Shown here: piece by piece, positions 7,172 to 15,708 of the stretch | Layout: the number at the start of each line of letters is the position of its first letter | How positions within the stretch are numbered: position 1 is the first letter of the stretch | Origin: Galbibacter sp038433465 | GTDB taxonomy: Bacteria; Bacteroidota; Bacteroidia; Flavobacteriales; Flavobacteriaceae | NCBI RefSeq assembly: GCF_038433465.1 | Contig: NZ_JAESVF010000006.1 | Span: 110,787 to 174,786, forward strand | Direction: 5' to 3' | Length of the DNA: 64,000 bases | The notes under the pieces: generated by a model | What the model was told of the DNA's origin: nothing | What the model saw: the letters and a program-made list of their open reading frames with translations, nothing else | Database searches by the model: none | Position numbers and translations under genes: made by a program

Positions 7172-10006
7172 ATGACAAATTTTGAAGAAAATATAGAGGT
7201 AAAAGGCGCTAGAGTCCATAACCTTAAAAATATAGATGTTACAATTCCGAGGGAAAAACTGGTGGTTATCACTGGTCTTTCTGGTAGTGGAAAATCATCC
7301 TTAGCTTTTGATACGATTTATGCTGAAGGACAACGAAGATATATCGAAACTTTTTCGGCATATGCGCGTCAGTTTCTCGGCGGATTGGAACGTCCGGATG
7401 TTGATAAAATTGACGGACTTTCGCCAGTTATTGCTATTGAGCAAAAAACAACTTCCAAGTCGCCTCGTTCTACCGTTGGTACAATTACCGAGATTTACGA
7501 CTTTTTACGTTTGCTTTACGCTCGTGCTTCCGACGCATACAGTTATAATACTGGCGAAAAAATGGTAAGTTATAGCGACGAGCAAATTAAAAAACTTATT
7601 TCCGAAGAGTACAGCGGAAAACGCATTAATATTCTTGCGCCAATTATTAGAAGTCGTAAAGGGCATTACCGCGAGTTATTCGAGCAAATATCAAAACAAG
7701 GCTTTGTAAAGGTTCGTGTGGATGGCGAAATTTTAGACCTTACCAAAGGCATGAAGGTTGACCGTTACAAGGTGCATGATATTGAAACTGTTATTGACAG
7801 ACTGCAAATTGACGGTAGCGAGAACACTTCAAAACGTCTCAGTGAGAGTATCAATACTGCTATGTACCACGGAGACGATGTGTTGATGGTTATCGACCAC
7901 GATACAAATGAAGCGCGCTATTTCAGTAGAAATTTAATGTGCCCTACTTCTGGTATTTCGTATCCAAATCCGGAGCCGAATACTTTTTCATTCAATTCTC
8001 CAAAAGGAATGTGCCCTACTTGCAGTGGCTTAGGAAAAGTACACGAAGTAAATCTTCAAAAAATTATTCCAGACAATACGTTGAGCATCAAATCTGGAGG
8101 GATAGCTCCGCTAGGCGAATACAAAAAATCGTGGATTTTTAAGCAACTTGAAGTCATTGCGCAACGGTACGATTTTAAATTGACAGATGCTATCAAAGAT
8201 ATTCCTGCTGAAGCGATGGAGGTTATTCTTCACGGGGGTAATGAAAAATTCGCTGTAGAATCGAAGACGCTTGGAATTACGCGCGATTACAAAATTGACT
8301 TTGAAGGAATTATCAGTTTTATAAAAAATCAATTTGAGGCAAGCGAATCTACTTCCATTCGACGTTGGGCAAAAGATTTTATGGATAAAATAAACTGTCC
8401 AACTTGTGAAGGTACTCGTCTCAGACAAGAATCGTTATACTTCAAAGTAAACGAAAAAAACATTGCCGAATTAGCGTCGATGGATATGATTGAGTTGGAT
8501 GGGTTTTTCAAAGACTTACCTAAACAACTTTCAGCAAAACAATTTAAAATTGCAGAAGAAATCTTAAAGGAAATTACTGCTCGGATTAACTTCTTGCTAG
8601 ATGTTGGTCTCAATTATTTATCGCTTAACAGAAGTTCTAAATCGCTTTCTGGCGGTGAAGCACAACGTATTCGCTTAGCAACACAAATAGGCTCGCAACT
8701 TGTAGGAGTTTTATATATTTTAGATGAACCTAGCATTGGACTTCATCAGCGCGATAACGACCGCTTGATAAAATCATTAGAATCGCTTCGAGATATAGGA
8801 AATTCTGTAATTGTTGTGGAGCACGATAAAGACATGATTGAGCGTGCTGACCATGTAATTGACATCGGTCCGAAGGCAGGAAAACACGGCGGTAAAATAA
8901 TTTCTGAAGGACCTCCTACGGAATTAAAAAACTACCACACCCTTACTGCGGATTATATTACGGGGAAAAAAGAAATTGCTATTCCAGAAAATCGCAGAGA
9001 AGGAAACGGAAAATTTATAGAACTAAAAGGTTGCACAGGAAATAACCTAAAAAATGTAAATGTAAAGTTTCCGCTCGGAAAAATGATTGGTGTTACAGGA
9101 GTTTCAGGAAGTGGAAAATCAACCTTAATTAACGAAACCCTCTACCCTATTTTAAACGCTCATTTTTTTAATGCGGTAAAAAAACCTATGCCTTACAAAA
9201 GCATTAAAGGCTTAGAGCATATCGACAAGGTAATCGACATTAATCAATCGCCAATTGGGCGCACGCCACGTTCAAATCCTGCAACTTACACAGGAGTTTT
9301 TAGTGAAATCAGAACGTTATTTACACAAACACCAGAAGCGATGATTCGCGGTTACAAGCCAGGAAGATTCAGTTTTAATGTAAAAGGAGGTCGTTGCGAA
9401 ACCTGTCAAGGAGCTGGTGTTAGGGTTATCGAAATGAATTTCTTGCCCGATGTAACAGTAGCGTGCGAAACTTGTAACGGTAAACGCTTTAATAGAGAAA
9501 CACTTGAAATTCGTTACAAAGGAAAATCTATTGCCGATGTTTTGGATATGACCATCAATGAAGCTGTAGATTTTTTTGAAAATATACCGAAAATATACCG
9601 CAAATTAATTACTTTGCAAGACGTAGGTTTAGGATATATCACGCTAGGACAACAATCTACCACATTGTCTGGTGGAGAAGCCCAACGTGTAAAACTGGCT
9701 ACCGAATTATCTAAAAAAGATACGGGGAACACTTTTTACATTTTAGATGAACCTACAACTGGATTGCATTTTGAAGACATCAATGTATTGATGAATGTAC
9801 TGAATGTTTTAACAGATAAAGGAAATACAGTACTTATTATCGAGCACAATTTAGACGTTATCAAAATGGTAGATTATATTATTGATATTGGTCCTGAAGG
9901 TGGAAAAGGTGGCGGAAACGTTATTGCCACAGGTACGCCAGAAGAAATTGTAAAAGTAAAAAAGAGTCATACAGCTACGTATTTGAAGCCTGAACTCAAG
10001 AAATAA
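7172..10006 (+). CDS. uvrA: Excinuclease ABC subunit A (UvrA)
   Basis: 944 residues, full length. It is the DNA damage sensor of nucleotide excision repair, a dimeric double ABC ATPase that loads UvrB. Two Walker A loops are visible (GLSGSGKSS near residue 35, GVSGSGKST near residue 644), two signature motifs (LSGGEAQRIRLA, LSGGEAQRVKLA) and the second zinc module (CETCQGAG...CETCNGKRF). In the first zinc module the leading pair is C-P-T-S rather than CxxC, while the following CPTC is intact, so one expected cysteine ligand is Ser. This may be normal for Bacteroidota UvrA. The LOG-family gene follows 20 bases later and may be co-transcribed. Confidence 0.97.
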   Translation: MTNFEENIEVKGARVHNLKNIDVTIPREKLVVITGLSGSGKSSLAFDTIYAEGQRRYIETFSAYARQFLGGLERPDVDKIDGLSPVIAIEQKTTSKSPRSTVGTITEIYDFLRLLYARASDAYSYNTGEKMVSYSDEQIKKLISEEYSGKRINILAPIIRSRKGHYRELFEQISKQGFVKVRVDGEILDLTKGMKVDRYKVHDIETVIDRLQIDGSENTSKRLSESINTAMYHGDDVLMVIDHDTNEARYFSRNLMCPTSGISYPNPEPNTFSFNSPKGMCPTCSGLGKVHEVNLQKIIPDNTLSIKSGGIAPLGEYKKSWIFKQLEVIAQRYDFKLTDAIKDIPAEAMEVILHGGNEKFAVESKTLGITRDYKIDFEGIISFIKNQFEASESTSIRRWAKDFMDKINCPTCEGTRLRQESLYFKVNEKNIAELASMDMIELDGFFKDLPKQLSAKQFKIAEEILKEITARINFLLDVGLNYLSLNRSSKSLSGGEAQRIRLATQIGSQLVGVLYILDEPSIGLHQRDNDRLIKSLESLRDIGNSVIVVEHDKDMIERADHVIDIGPKAGKHGGKIISEGPPTELKNYHTLTADYITGKKEIAIPENRREGNGKFIELKGCTGNNLKNVNVKFPLGKMIGVTGVSGSGKSTLINETLYPILNAHFFNAVKKPMPYKSIKGLEHIDKVIDINQSPIGRTPRSNPATYTGVFSEIRTLFTQTPEAMIRGYKPGRFSFNVKGGRCETCQGAGVRVIEMNFLPDVTVACETCNGKRFNRETLEIRYKGKSIADVLDMTINEAVDFFENIPKIYRKLITLQDVGLGYITLGQQSTTLSGGEAQRVKLATELSKKDTGNTFYILDEPTTGLHFEDINVLMNVLNVLTDKGNTVLIIEHNLDVIKMVDYIIDIGPEGGKGGGNVIATGTPEEIVKVKKSHTATYLKPELKK

Positions 10007-10026
10007 GAAAATTAAATTTTAAAAAT

Positions 10027-10716
10027 ATGAGAAAAGAAAAACACCATAAAGGATGGAACGAGATTAAAACAAACGACTCTTGGGCTATCTTTAAAATTAT
10101 GAGTGAGTTTGTAAATGGTTATGAAAAATTAAGCAGAATTGGGCCATGTGTGTCTATTTTTGGTTCTGCAAGAACAAAGCCAGACCATAAATATTATAAG
10201 TTAGCAGAAAGTATTGCTCAGAAAATTGTTGAAGCAGGATACGGAGTTATCACTGGTGGTGGTCCTGGAATTATGGAAGCGGGAAACAAAGGAGCGCATT
10301 TGGCAGGAGGAACTTCTGTTGGACTTAATATCGAGTTACCTTTTGAGCAACACGACAACCCGTATATCGATAGTGACAAGAGCTTAGATTTCGATTACTT
10401 TTTCGTTAGAAAAGTAATGTTTGTTAAGTATTCTCAAGGTTTCGTAGTGATGCCTGGAGGTTTCGGAACACTCGATGAATTGTTTGAAGCCATAACTTTA
10501 ATTCAAACCAAAAAAATTGCAATGTTTCCTATCATTTTAGTGGGAACCGATTTCTGGGGAGGTTTAGTCGATTGGATTAAGAAAACACTACTCGAAGCAA
10601 ACAACAACATTAGCGAAGGAGATTTAGACCTTGTAAAGGTTGTAGATACCGAAGATGAAGTAGTTGAAATTTTAAATTCGTTTTACAAAAAATTCAATTT
10701 AAGTCCGAATTTTTAA
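10027..10716 (+). CDS. LOG family protein (TIGR00730-type Rossmann fold)
   Basis: 229 residues. The family signature is complete: GGGPGIMEAGNKGA for the nucleotide site and PGGFGTLDE for the catalytic PGGxGTxxE loop. Characterised LOG proteins hydrolyse nucleoside 5'-monophosphates, including cytokinin ribotides, to the free base and ribose-5-phosphate; some bacterial members act as general nucleotide hydrolases (PpnN group). Cytoplasmic. The true substrate here is unknown. It follows uvrA by 20 bases and ends in a hairpin (10757-10792) that runs into the 3' end of the convergent BrkB-like gene. Confidence 0.85.
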   Translation: MRKEKHHKGWNEIKTNDSWAIFKIMSEFVNGYEKLSRIGPCVSIFGSARTKPDHKYYKLAESIAQKIVEAGYGVITGGGPGIMEAGNKGAHLAGGTSVGLNIELPFEQHDNPYIDSDKSLDFDYFFVRKVMFVKYSQGFVVMPGGFGTLDELFEAITLIQTKKIAMFPIILVGTDFWGGLVDWIKKTLLEANNNISEGDLDLVKVVDTEDEVVEILNSFYKKFNLSPNF

Positions 10717-10756
10717 AATGAAATAAGCGTTTCTCTTCAAAAGAAATAAAATCATT

Positions 10757-10792
10757 AAAGTCTGAATTTACGAAAGTTGTTCAGACTTTTTT
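10757..10792 (+). terminator. Intrinsic terminator of the uvrA/LOG transcript
   Basis: AAAGTCTGAA (10757-10766) pairs with TTCAGACTTT (10780-10789) around a 13-base loop and is followed by more T. The right arm lies inside the last codons of the convergent membrane protein gene, whose stop begins at 10768, so the two genes share this DNA. Confidence 0.75.
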
Positions 10793-11628
10793 CTTTGGTA
10801 ATATTCAGAATAAACCATTGTGAACTCTGCTCCCATAAAAAATATCAGTCCCGCGTAATAAACCCAAAGCATAATTAAAACTACTGAGCTAGCACCGCCA
10901 TACACAGATGCTGGCGAGGAATGTCCGAAATAAAAACTGAGCAACATTTTCCCAAACAAAAACAACAATGTAGTTGCCGAAGCACCAATAAATGCAGTTT
11001 TCCATTTAATTCTTTTATCTGGAAGAAACCTATAAATAACTCCAAATAAAGCTGTAATTACCAATAGGGATACAATAAAATTAAGACCGCCAACCACTAC
11101 CGAAGCTATGTCTGGATAGTAATCTTTTATATAATTATTTAAAATTGAAATGGCCGTGGAAACCATTAAAGAGATAATCAATAAAAAACCTATCGCCATA
11201 ATTAATCCGAATGAAAGCACTCTGTTTATAATCATTTTCTTCCAAGATGATTTCTCTTCTTCCACTTTAAAAATTGTATTCAATGTTTTTTGAAGCTGAA
11301 AAAACACTCCCGTAGCACCAAATAATAAAGTACAGGTACTCACAATAATGTTTAATGTAGAATTGTCGTCGATACTAGCACTAGACACCATTCCCTCGAT
11401 CGCATTTGCTGATTCATGTCCGATAAGGCTAGAAAATTCCTGAGTTATATGTCCTTGAACGGCTTCTCGACCGTAAAACAGACTTGTTACCCAAATAATA
11501 ATTAATAGTAATGAGGGCAAAGAAAACAAGGTATAGTATGAGATAATAGCGCTTTTTGCAAACGGATCAATAGCTAACCAATTCGTAAAAGTGGTTTTGA
11601 TAATTTGTAGCGTGGATTTTATCTTCAT
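10768..11628 (-). CDS. YihY/virulence factor BrkB family integral membrane protein
   Basis: 286 residues with about six hydrophobic segments. Family traits visible are LAIDPFAKSAIISYYTLFSLPSLLLI near the N-terminus, GATGVFFQLQKTLNTIF in the middle and GGASSVVLIMLWVYYAGLIFFMGAEFTMVYSE near the end. The family was once called ribonuclease BN in error; its real function is uncertain, and transport or envelope roles have been proposed. Inner membrane. It is a single gene on the minus strand, with the yefM-yoeB terminator just upstream and the convergent LOG gene just downstream. Confidence 0.85.
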   Translation of the reverse strand: MKIKSTLQIIKTTFTNWLAIDPFAKSAIISYYTLFSLPSLLLIIIWVTSLFYGREAVQGHITQEFSSLIGHESANAIEGMVSSASIDDNSTLNIIVSTCTLLFGATGVFFQLQKTLNTIFKVEEEKSSWKKMIINRVLSFGLIMAIGFLLIISLMVSTAISILNNYIKDYYPDIASVVVGGLNFIVSLLVITALFGVIYRFLPDKRIKWKTAFIGASATTLLFLFGKMLLSFYFGHSSPASVYGGASSVVLIMLWVYYAGLIFFMGAEFTMVYSEYYQRKKSEQLS

Positions 11629-11661
11629 AATTTGAAGTTAGCTAAAAACTTTACAAGAAAA

Positions 11662-11702
11662 AAAAGACTGTTAGCAATTTAGAAAATCCCTAACAGTCTT
11701 TA
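11662..11702 (-). terminator. Terminator of the yefM-yoeB operon
   Basis: AAAGACTGTTAG (11663-11674) pairs with CTAACAGTCTTT (11690-11701). Read on the minus strand it is followed by a run of eight T, giving a classic intrinsic terminator about 30 bases after the toxin stop codon. Confidence 0.85.
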
Positions 11703-11733
11703 AGAAGAATTTATGTGTTTCTTGAACTTTTAA

Positions 11734-11994
11734 TTATTTACCGTAATGAAACCTGCAAGAGGCTATTAGTAATTTTTGGTTTTCATATTTATACACCAAT
11801 CGGTGTTCAGATGTAATACGTCTCGACCAATATCCTTGCAAGTCTCCTTTTAGAGCTTCGGGTTTACCAATACCTTCAAACGGTGTACGCATGCAATTTT
11901 TAATTAAATCGTTGATGCGCTTTAGAATCTTCTTATCAACTTTTTGCCAATACAGATAATCTTCCCAAGAAGAACTCGACCAAATTAGTTTCAT
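11734..11994 (-). CDS. yoeB: YoeB/Txe family mRNA interferase toxin
   Basis: 86 residues, the usual size. YoeB binds the ribosome A site and cleaves mRNA during translation. The catalytic residues fall at the E. coli YoeB positions: Glu46 (KPEALKG), Arg65 (SEHRLVY) and His83 (RFHYGK), so it looks active. It is immediately downstream of the antitoxin gene with a one-base gap (antitoxin stop begins at 11996), a standard antitoxin-toxin order that couples their translation. It ends before a strong terminator. RelE-type toxins are related, but the C-terminal RFHYGK and the residue spacing point to YoeB. Confidence 0.93.
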   Translation of the reverse strand: MKLIWSSSSWEDYLYWQKVDKKILKRINDLIKNCMRTPFEGIGKPEALKGDLQGYWSRRITSEHRLVYKYENQKLLIASCRFHYGK

Positions 11995-11995
11995 T

Positions 11996-12244
11996 TTATT
12001 TGATTAATTCTTTCTCCTCTCCTTCTCCAGACTCAAGTTCTTTTATAGAATTTAAAAGTACATCACGGTTTTTACCTGTAAGTAAATAAGTTGTTTCTTT
12101 TAACGAATTATATTCATCTAAAGAAATTAAAACAAGATCCTTACCATTTTTACGCTTAATGATAACATCGCTTACATCATTTATAACTTTGTCAAACCAA
12201 TGTTTTAGGTTTGATCTAAAGTCTGTGTAGTTTACTGTTTCCAT
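11996..12244 (-). CDS. yefM: YefM/Phd family antitoxin
   Basis: 82 residues from the ATG at 12244 (METVNYTDFRSNLKHWFDKV). The open frame runs back to a TTG at 12271, but those residues (MSTFFYFCS) overlap a palindrome and do not belong to the family, so the ATG is preferred. The N-terminal Phd/YefM fold binds DNA; the acidic C-terminus (ELESGEGEEKELIK) would wrap and neutralise YoeB. A perfect inverted repeat with GTACTC/GAGTAC cores lies 13 bases upstream and is the obvious site for autoregulation. Confidence 0.92.
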   Translation of the reverse strand: METVNYTDFRSNLKHWFDKVINDVSDVIIKRKNGKDLVLISLDEYNSLKETTYLLTGKNRDVLLNSIKELESGEGEEKELIK

Positions 12245-12256
12245 ACTACAAAAATA

Positions 12257-12286
12257 AAAAAAAGTACTCAAATGAGTACTTTTTTT
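12257..12286. promoter_or_regulatory. Inverted repeat upstream of yefM: likely operator, possibly also the ppc terminator
   Basis: Two 14-base arms, seven A plus GTACTCA (12257-12270) and TGAGTAC plus seven T (12273-12286), with AA between, are perfectly complementary. It begins 13 bases upstream of the antitoxin ATG. YefM of E. coli recognises inverted repeats with a GTAC-containing core, so an operator is plausible. As RNA the same sequence would form an A-tract/U-tract hairpin and could end the ppc transcript, whose stop lies about 165 bases upstream on the same strand. Confidence 0.65.
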
Positions 12287-12309
12287 ACAAAGTTTTATAA
12301 TTTTTTGAA

Positions 12310-12440
12310 TATCCGCAATGTATCATACTAAGATTAAAATGTCAGGTCGAACGTAGTCGAGACCCTATTTAAAACCAGTTAAGTCAAATAACCTCTCGAC
12401 TACGCTCGAGGTGACAGTGCGTTATGACAGATTGCGGACA
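12310..12440. repeat. Large imperfect palindrome built from two inverted CTCGA units
   Basis: GTCAGGTCGAACGTAGTCGAG (12341 onward) is the approximate inverse of CTCGACTACGCTCGAGGTGACA (12395 onward, given here in two parts: CTCGACTACGCTCG, AGGTGACA), about 30 bases apart. The outer flanks are also inverted: ATCCGCAATGTATCATAC on the left against GTCCGCAATCTGTCATAAC read on the opposite strand on the right. The whole 130-base element lies between the 3' end of ppc and the yefM operator, and would fold into one long hairpin in either strand. Confidence 0.75.
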
Positions 12441-12452
12441 ATCTTATTTTTT

Positions 12453-15041
12453 TTAAGCTGAATTTCTACTCGCATTAATATTTCCGAATAGAGAACGTGT
12501 AACCATTCGCTCATACACTTCTAATAATTCAGGATCAATATCCTTTTTAGACGCATTCATTTCTTGAATTTGTCTCAAAGCAAATTGTTGAATTGTTAAT
12601 AGTGGTAAAACGATTTTTTCACGAACTTGAATCGACGCTTTCATCGAGCGAGAATCTTCCATCAATTCAGCATAACCAGTTAATTTCAGTAACATTGCTT
12701 TACTACGTTCGTATTCTTGGTAAATAATTTTCCAAAAATCGCCAAACTCCTTATCGTCTTTCATGTAAGCCGTAAGTTTAAAGAACGACTTTGTTAAACT
12801 CATCATACTGTTTTCTAGCAACGTACGGAAGAATGCTGAGTTTTTGTAAAGTGAAACAACTTTGTCGAATTCATCATTATCAACAAAAGCTTGGATAGCA
12901 ATACCAACTCCGTAGAAACCTGGTACATTTTGCTTTAACTGACTCCAACTTCCTACAAAAGGTATCGCTCTCAAATCAGAAAAAACAAGTTTATCGCCTC
13001 CACCTCTTTTAGATGGTCTACTTCCAATGTTTGTTTTTGCATAGTATTTCAAGGTACTCATTCGCTCTAAATACGATAAAAACTTAGGGTGATTTTTAAA
13101 GTCAACATAAGCTTCGTAACTTATTTTAGCTAAACGATCCATAGTTTCTCTATCTTCTTTCCCTAACCTGTCTTTTTCGTCAGCAAAAACGTTGTTTACA
13201 ATACCAGAACTCAATAGTTGTTCCATATTGTATTGACAAGATTCTAGCGTTCCGAAATTAGAACTAATGGTTTGCCCTTGGATAGTAAGCTGTACTTCTT
13301 CATTTTCGATAGTCGGACCTAAAGAAGCATAGAATTGGTGTGTTTTTCCACCACCACGTGCTGGAGGTCCTCCTCTACCATCAAAAAATACTACTTTAAT
13401 ATCGTATTTACGAGAGATAGCCGTTAGCGCTTCTTTGGCTCTGTAAATCCCCCAGTTTGCCATTAAATATCCACCATCTTTTGTTCCGTCAGAAAAACCT
13501 AACATAATGGTTTGTTTGTTTGCTCTACGTTTTAAATGTTCAGCATACGCTTTGTTTGTGTATAGCGTCTCCATAACATTATGCGCATCTTCCAAATCTT
13601 CTACAGTTTCAAAAAGAGGCACAACATCTACGGTTGGGGTTTCCCAATCGCACATACGGATCATCGCAAAGGCTTCCATCACGTTTAAAACACTACCGTT
13701 ATTACTGATAATATAACGGTTAGAACCTAGCTCTCCATTGTTTCGTTGAATGGTTTTCATGGCGTAGATAGACTCCAAAGTGTTTCTACTCATTTCGTGC
13801 TTAAACAAACTTGGATTTACCTTTCCTACAATTTTACTAAGTACATTTATTTGTTCTGCTTCGGATAACGTACTGTAATCTTTTGGGAAAATATCTAAGC
13901 CCATTTCTAAAGATTCCGCAGCAATATTCGATAAAACATTGTGATGTACTCTCGAATCTTGACGAATGTCTAAGGTTGCAAAATGGAAACCGAACAGTTT
14001 CATTTTATTGATTAAATCGTTAATTTCATCAACAAACAACGACTGATGCTTGGTTTCTAATATTTCTCTTATTTCTAAAAGTGTATTCATTGTTTCTTCC
14101 GCAGTAATAGTAGTTCTACCACTTTGCAAGAAGATATTTTCATAGAGTTTTGACTCTAAATCGGTTATAAGTTTATCGACATATTTAAAAGTAATTCGTC
14201 GGCGGAGTCTTCGAACGTCTCTGTAGTAGTTCTTTAAAACTGTACTTCTAAGTCTGTCGGCAACTTTCAGCGTGATATCGGTTGTTACAAACGGATTTCC
14301 ATCGCGGTCTCCTCCTGGCCAAAAACCTAAGTTTAATACTTGGTTTTGCAATTCTTCTTCTCCAAAAATATTGTCTTGTATATAATCAAATATTTGGCTC
14401 GAAGCATGATAAAAAACGTTCTCCAAATACCAAATTAAGCTCACAGCTTCATCAAAAGGCGTTGGTTTTTCTTTTTTGAAAAAAGGAGTTTTTCCTAATT
14501 GCGCCAACAGCTTTTTAATAAGATTTAAATCGTTTTCACGAATTGCTTTTGCCAAATCGGTAATAATTCCTAAAACAGAACCTGGATAGAACTGCGTAGG
14601 GTGTGCCGTAAGTACAGGGCGCACTTTAAAATGTTTTAAGTACTCTTTAAGTTCTGGAATTTTGTTTTTGGCTTCGGCTTCTTCTTTAATATTTCTAAGT
14701 GTTCCTCTCCCATCCATGTTGTTTACCACAGGAAAGGTAGCATCTTCAATAGCATCAAAAAGCACAACTTGGCGCTCAATGTATTGAATAAATCTAAAAA
14801 GAAGATCGAATTTTTCGGTGTCGGTTGGTTTATCGCAATATTTTTCAAAAAAATTACCAACTATTTCCGTAGGAGTTTTATTTTCATCGTAACCTTTTTC
14901 ACAAACTTCAGAAAAAAGCGGTAGCATTACTCCTGTGTTGCTTATTTCATCAAAAGGCAACGTGATGAAAATACTGTTGTAAATTTGATATCTTGATAAA
15001 ACACTTTCATTAAATCGGTCAATCTTTGGTTTTCGTAGCAT
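12453..15041 (-). CDS. ppc: Phosphoenolpyruvate carboxylase
   Basis: 862 residues from the ATG at 15041 (MLRKPKIDRFNES); an in-frame TTG at 15071 would add ten residues and is less likely. It carboxylates PEP to oxaloacetate with bicarbonate to refill the TCA cycle. Seen: TAHPTQFYPGSVLG with the catalytic His, GFSDGTKDGGY, the glycine loop DGRGGPPARGGG and SRPSKRGGG. The C-terminus ends NASRNSA where the classical enzymes end in (R/Q)NTG, so the normally invariant terminal Gly is Ala. This Bacteroidota form may be regulated differently. Single gene, preceded by the terminator of the upstream Lrp gene. Confidence 0.95.
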   Translation of the reverse strand: MLRKPKIDRFNESVLSRYQIYNSIFITLPFDEISNTGVMLPLFSEVCEKGYDENKTPTEIVGNFFEKYCDKPTDTEKFDLLFRFIQYIERQVVLFDAIEDATFPVVNNMDGRGTLRNIKEEAEAKNKIPELKEYLKHFKVRPVLTAHPTQFYPGSVLGIITDLAKAIRENDLNLIKKLLAQLGKTPFFKKEKPTPFDEAVSLIWYLENVFYHASSQIFDYIQDNIFGEEELQNQVLNLGFWPGGDRDGNPFVTTDITLKVADRLRSTVLKNYYRDVRRLRRRITFKYVDKLITDLESKLYENIFLQSGRTTITAEETMNTLLEIREILETKHQSLFVDEINDLINKMKLFGFHFATLDIRQDSRVHHNVLSNIAAESLEMGLDIFPKDYSTLSEAEQINVLSKIVGKVNPSLFKHEMSRNTLESIYAMKTIQRNNGELGSNRYIISNNGSVLNVMEAFAMIRMCDWETPTVDVVPLFETVEDLEDAHNVMETLYTNKAYAEHLKRRANKQTIMLGFSDGTKDGGYLMANWGIYRAKEALTAISRKYDIKVVFFDGRGGPPARGGGKTHQFYASLGPTIENEEVQLTIQGQTISSNFGTLESCQYNMEQLLSSGIVNNVFADEKDRLGKEDRETMDRLAKISYEAYVDFKNHPKFLSYLERMSTLKYYAKTNIGSRPSKRGGGDKLVFSDLRAIPFVGSWSQLKQNVPGFYGVGIAIQAFVDNDEFDKVVSLYKNSAFFRTLLENSMMSLTKSFFKLTAYMKDDKEFGDFWKIIYQEYERSKAMLLKLTGYAELMEDSRSMKASIQVREKIVLPLLTIQQFALRQIQEMNASKKDIDPELLEVYERMVTRSLFGNINASRNSA

Positions 15042-15072
15042 ATAATTTTTCTGTTTTACGTAAAAATACAAA

Positions 15073-15104
15073 AAACCCTCTCAAAACAAGATTCAAGAGG
15101 GTTT
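15073..15104 (-). terminator. Terminator of the Lrp/AsnC gene
   Basis: AAACCCTCT (15073-15081) pairs with AGAGGGTTT (15096-15104) around a 14-base loop. Read on the minus strand it is followed by more T and sits 25 bases after the regulator's stop codon. It separates that gene from ppc, whose start is 32 bases further on. Confidence 0.85.
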
Positions 15105-15128
15105 CTTTATGGATTTAAAACAGAAATT

Positions 15129-15608
15129 TTACAAATCGTTAAAAATTGTATGCATTAATCTACGTTTGTCGTTAATGCTTTCTTCCAAAGAAATCATAGT
15201 TTCTGTTCTTGAAACACCGTCGATATCATCAACTTTAAAGATAATGTCTTTAGCGTGTTTTGTATCTCTAGCTCTAATTTTACAGAAAATATTGAATTTT
15301 CCTGTAGTAATATGCGCTACTGTGATGTAAGGAATTTGATTTAAACGCTCTAAAACAAATTTTGTTTGATGAGTTTTCTCTAAGAAAATTCCAACATAAG
15401 CGATAAATGAATATCCTAATTTTACGTAATCTAAAGTTAAAGAAGAACCTTTAATAATTCCAGCATCTTCCATTTTCTTTACTCTCACATGAACTGTTCC
15501 TGCAGAAATAAGCAATTTCTTTGCGATATCTGTAAAAGGAGTTCTCGTGTTGTCGATCAACATATCAAGAATTTGATGATCTACTTCGTCTAATTTAAAT
15601 TTTGCCAT
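15129..15608 (-). CDS. Lrp/AsnC family transcriptional regulator
   Basis: 159 residues: N-terminal winged helix-turn-helix (about 5-65: LDEVDHQILDMLIDNTRTPFTDIAKKLLISAGTVHVR, given here only for its pattern) followed by a RAM/AsnC ligand-binding domain (about 70-150). These proteins form octamers or dimers that respond to amino acids. Its target is unknown. It is monocistronic, ending at the terminator at 15073-15104. The start is the only ATG giving a full HTH. A second, different Lrp homologue is at 57572. Confidence 0.9.
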   Translation of the reverse strand: MAKFKLDEVDHQILDMLIDNTRTPFTDIAKKLLISAGTVHVRVKKMEDAGIIKGSSLTLDYVKLGYSFIAYVGIFLEKTHQTKFVLERLNQIPYITVAHITTGKFNIFCKIRARDTKHAKDIIFKVDDIDGVSRTETMISLEESINDKRRLMHTIFNDL

Positions 15609-15708
15609 AGCTTTTTTATTATCTTTAAATAATATGCAAAAAAAATAAAAAAAACTGAATAATCGATAATTGTTTGGTAATTATTTTTTCAACAAATCTA
15701 TACTTTTC

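Noticed and set aside
12245..12271. Longer yefM start at TTG
   Set aside because: Adds residues foreign to the family and would put coding sequence over a perfect palindrome; the ATG at 12244 fits.
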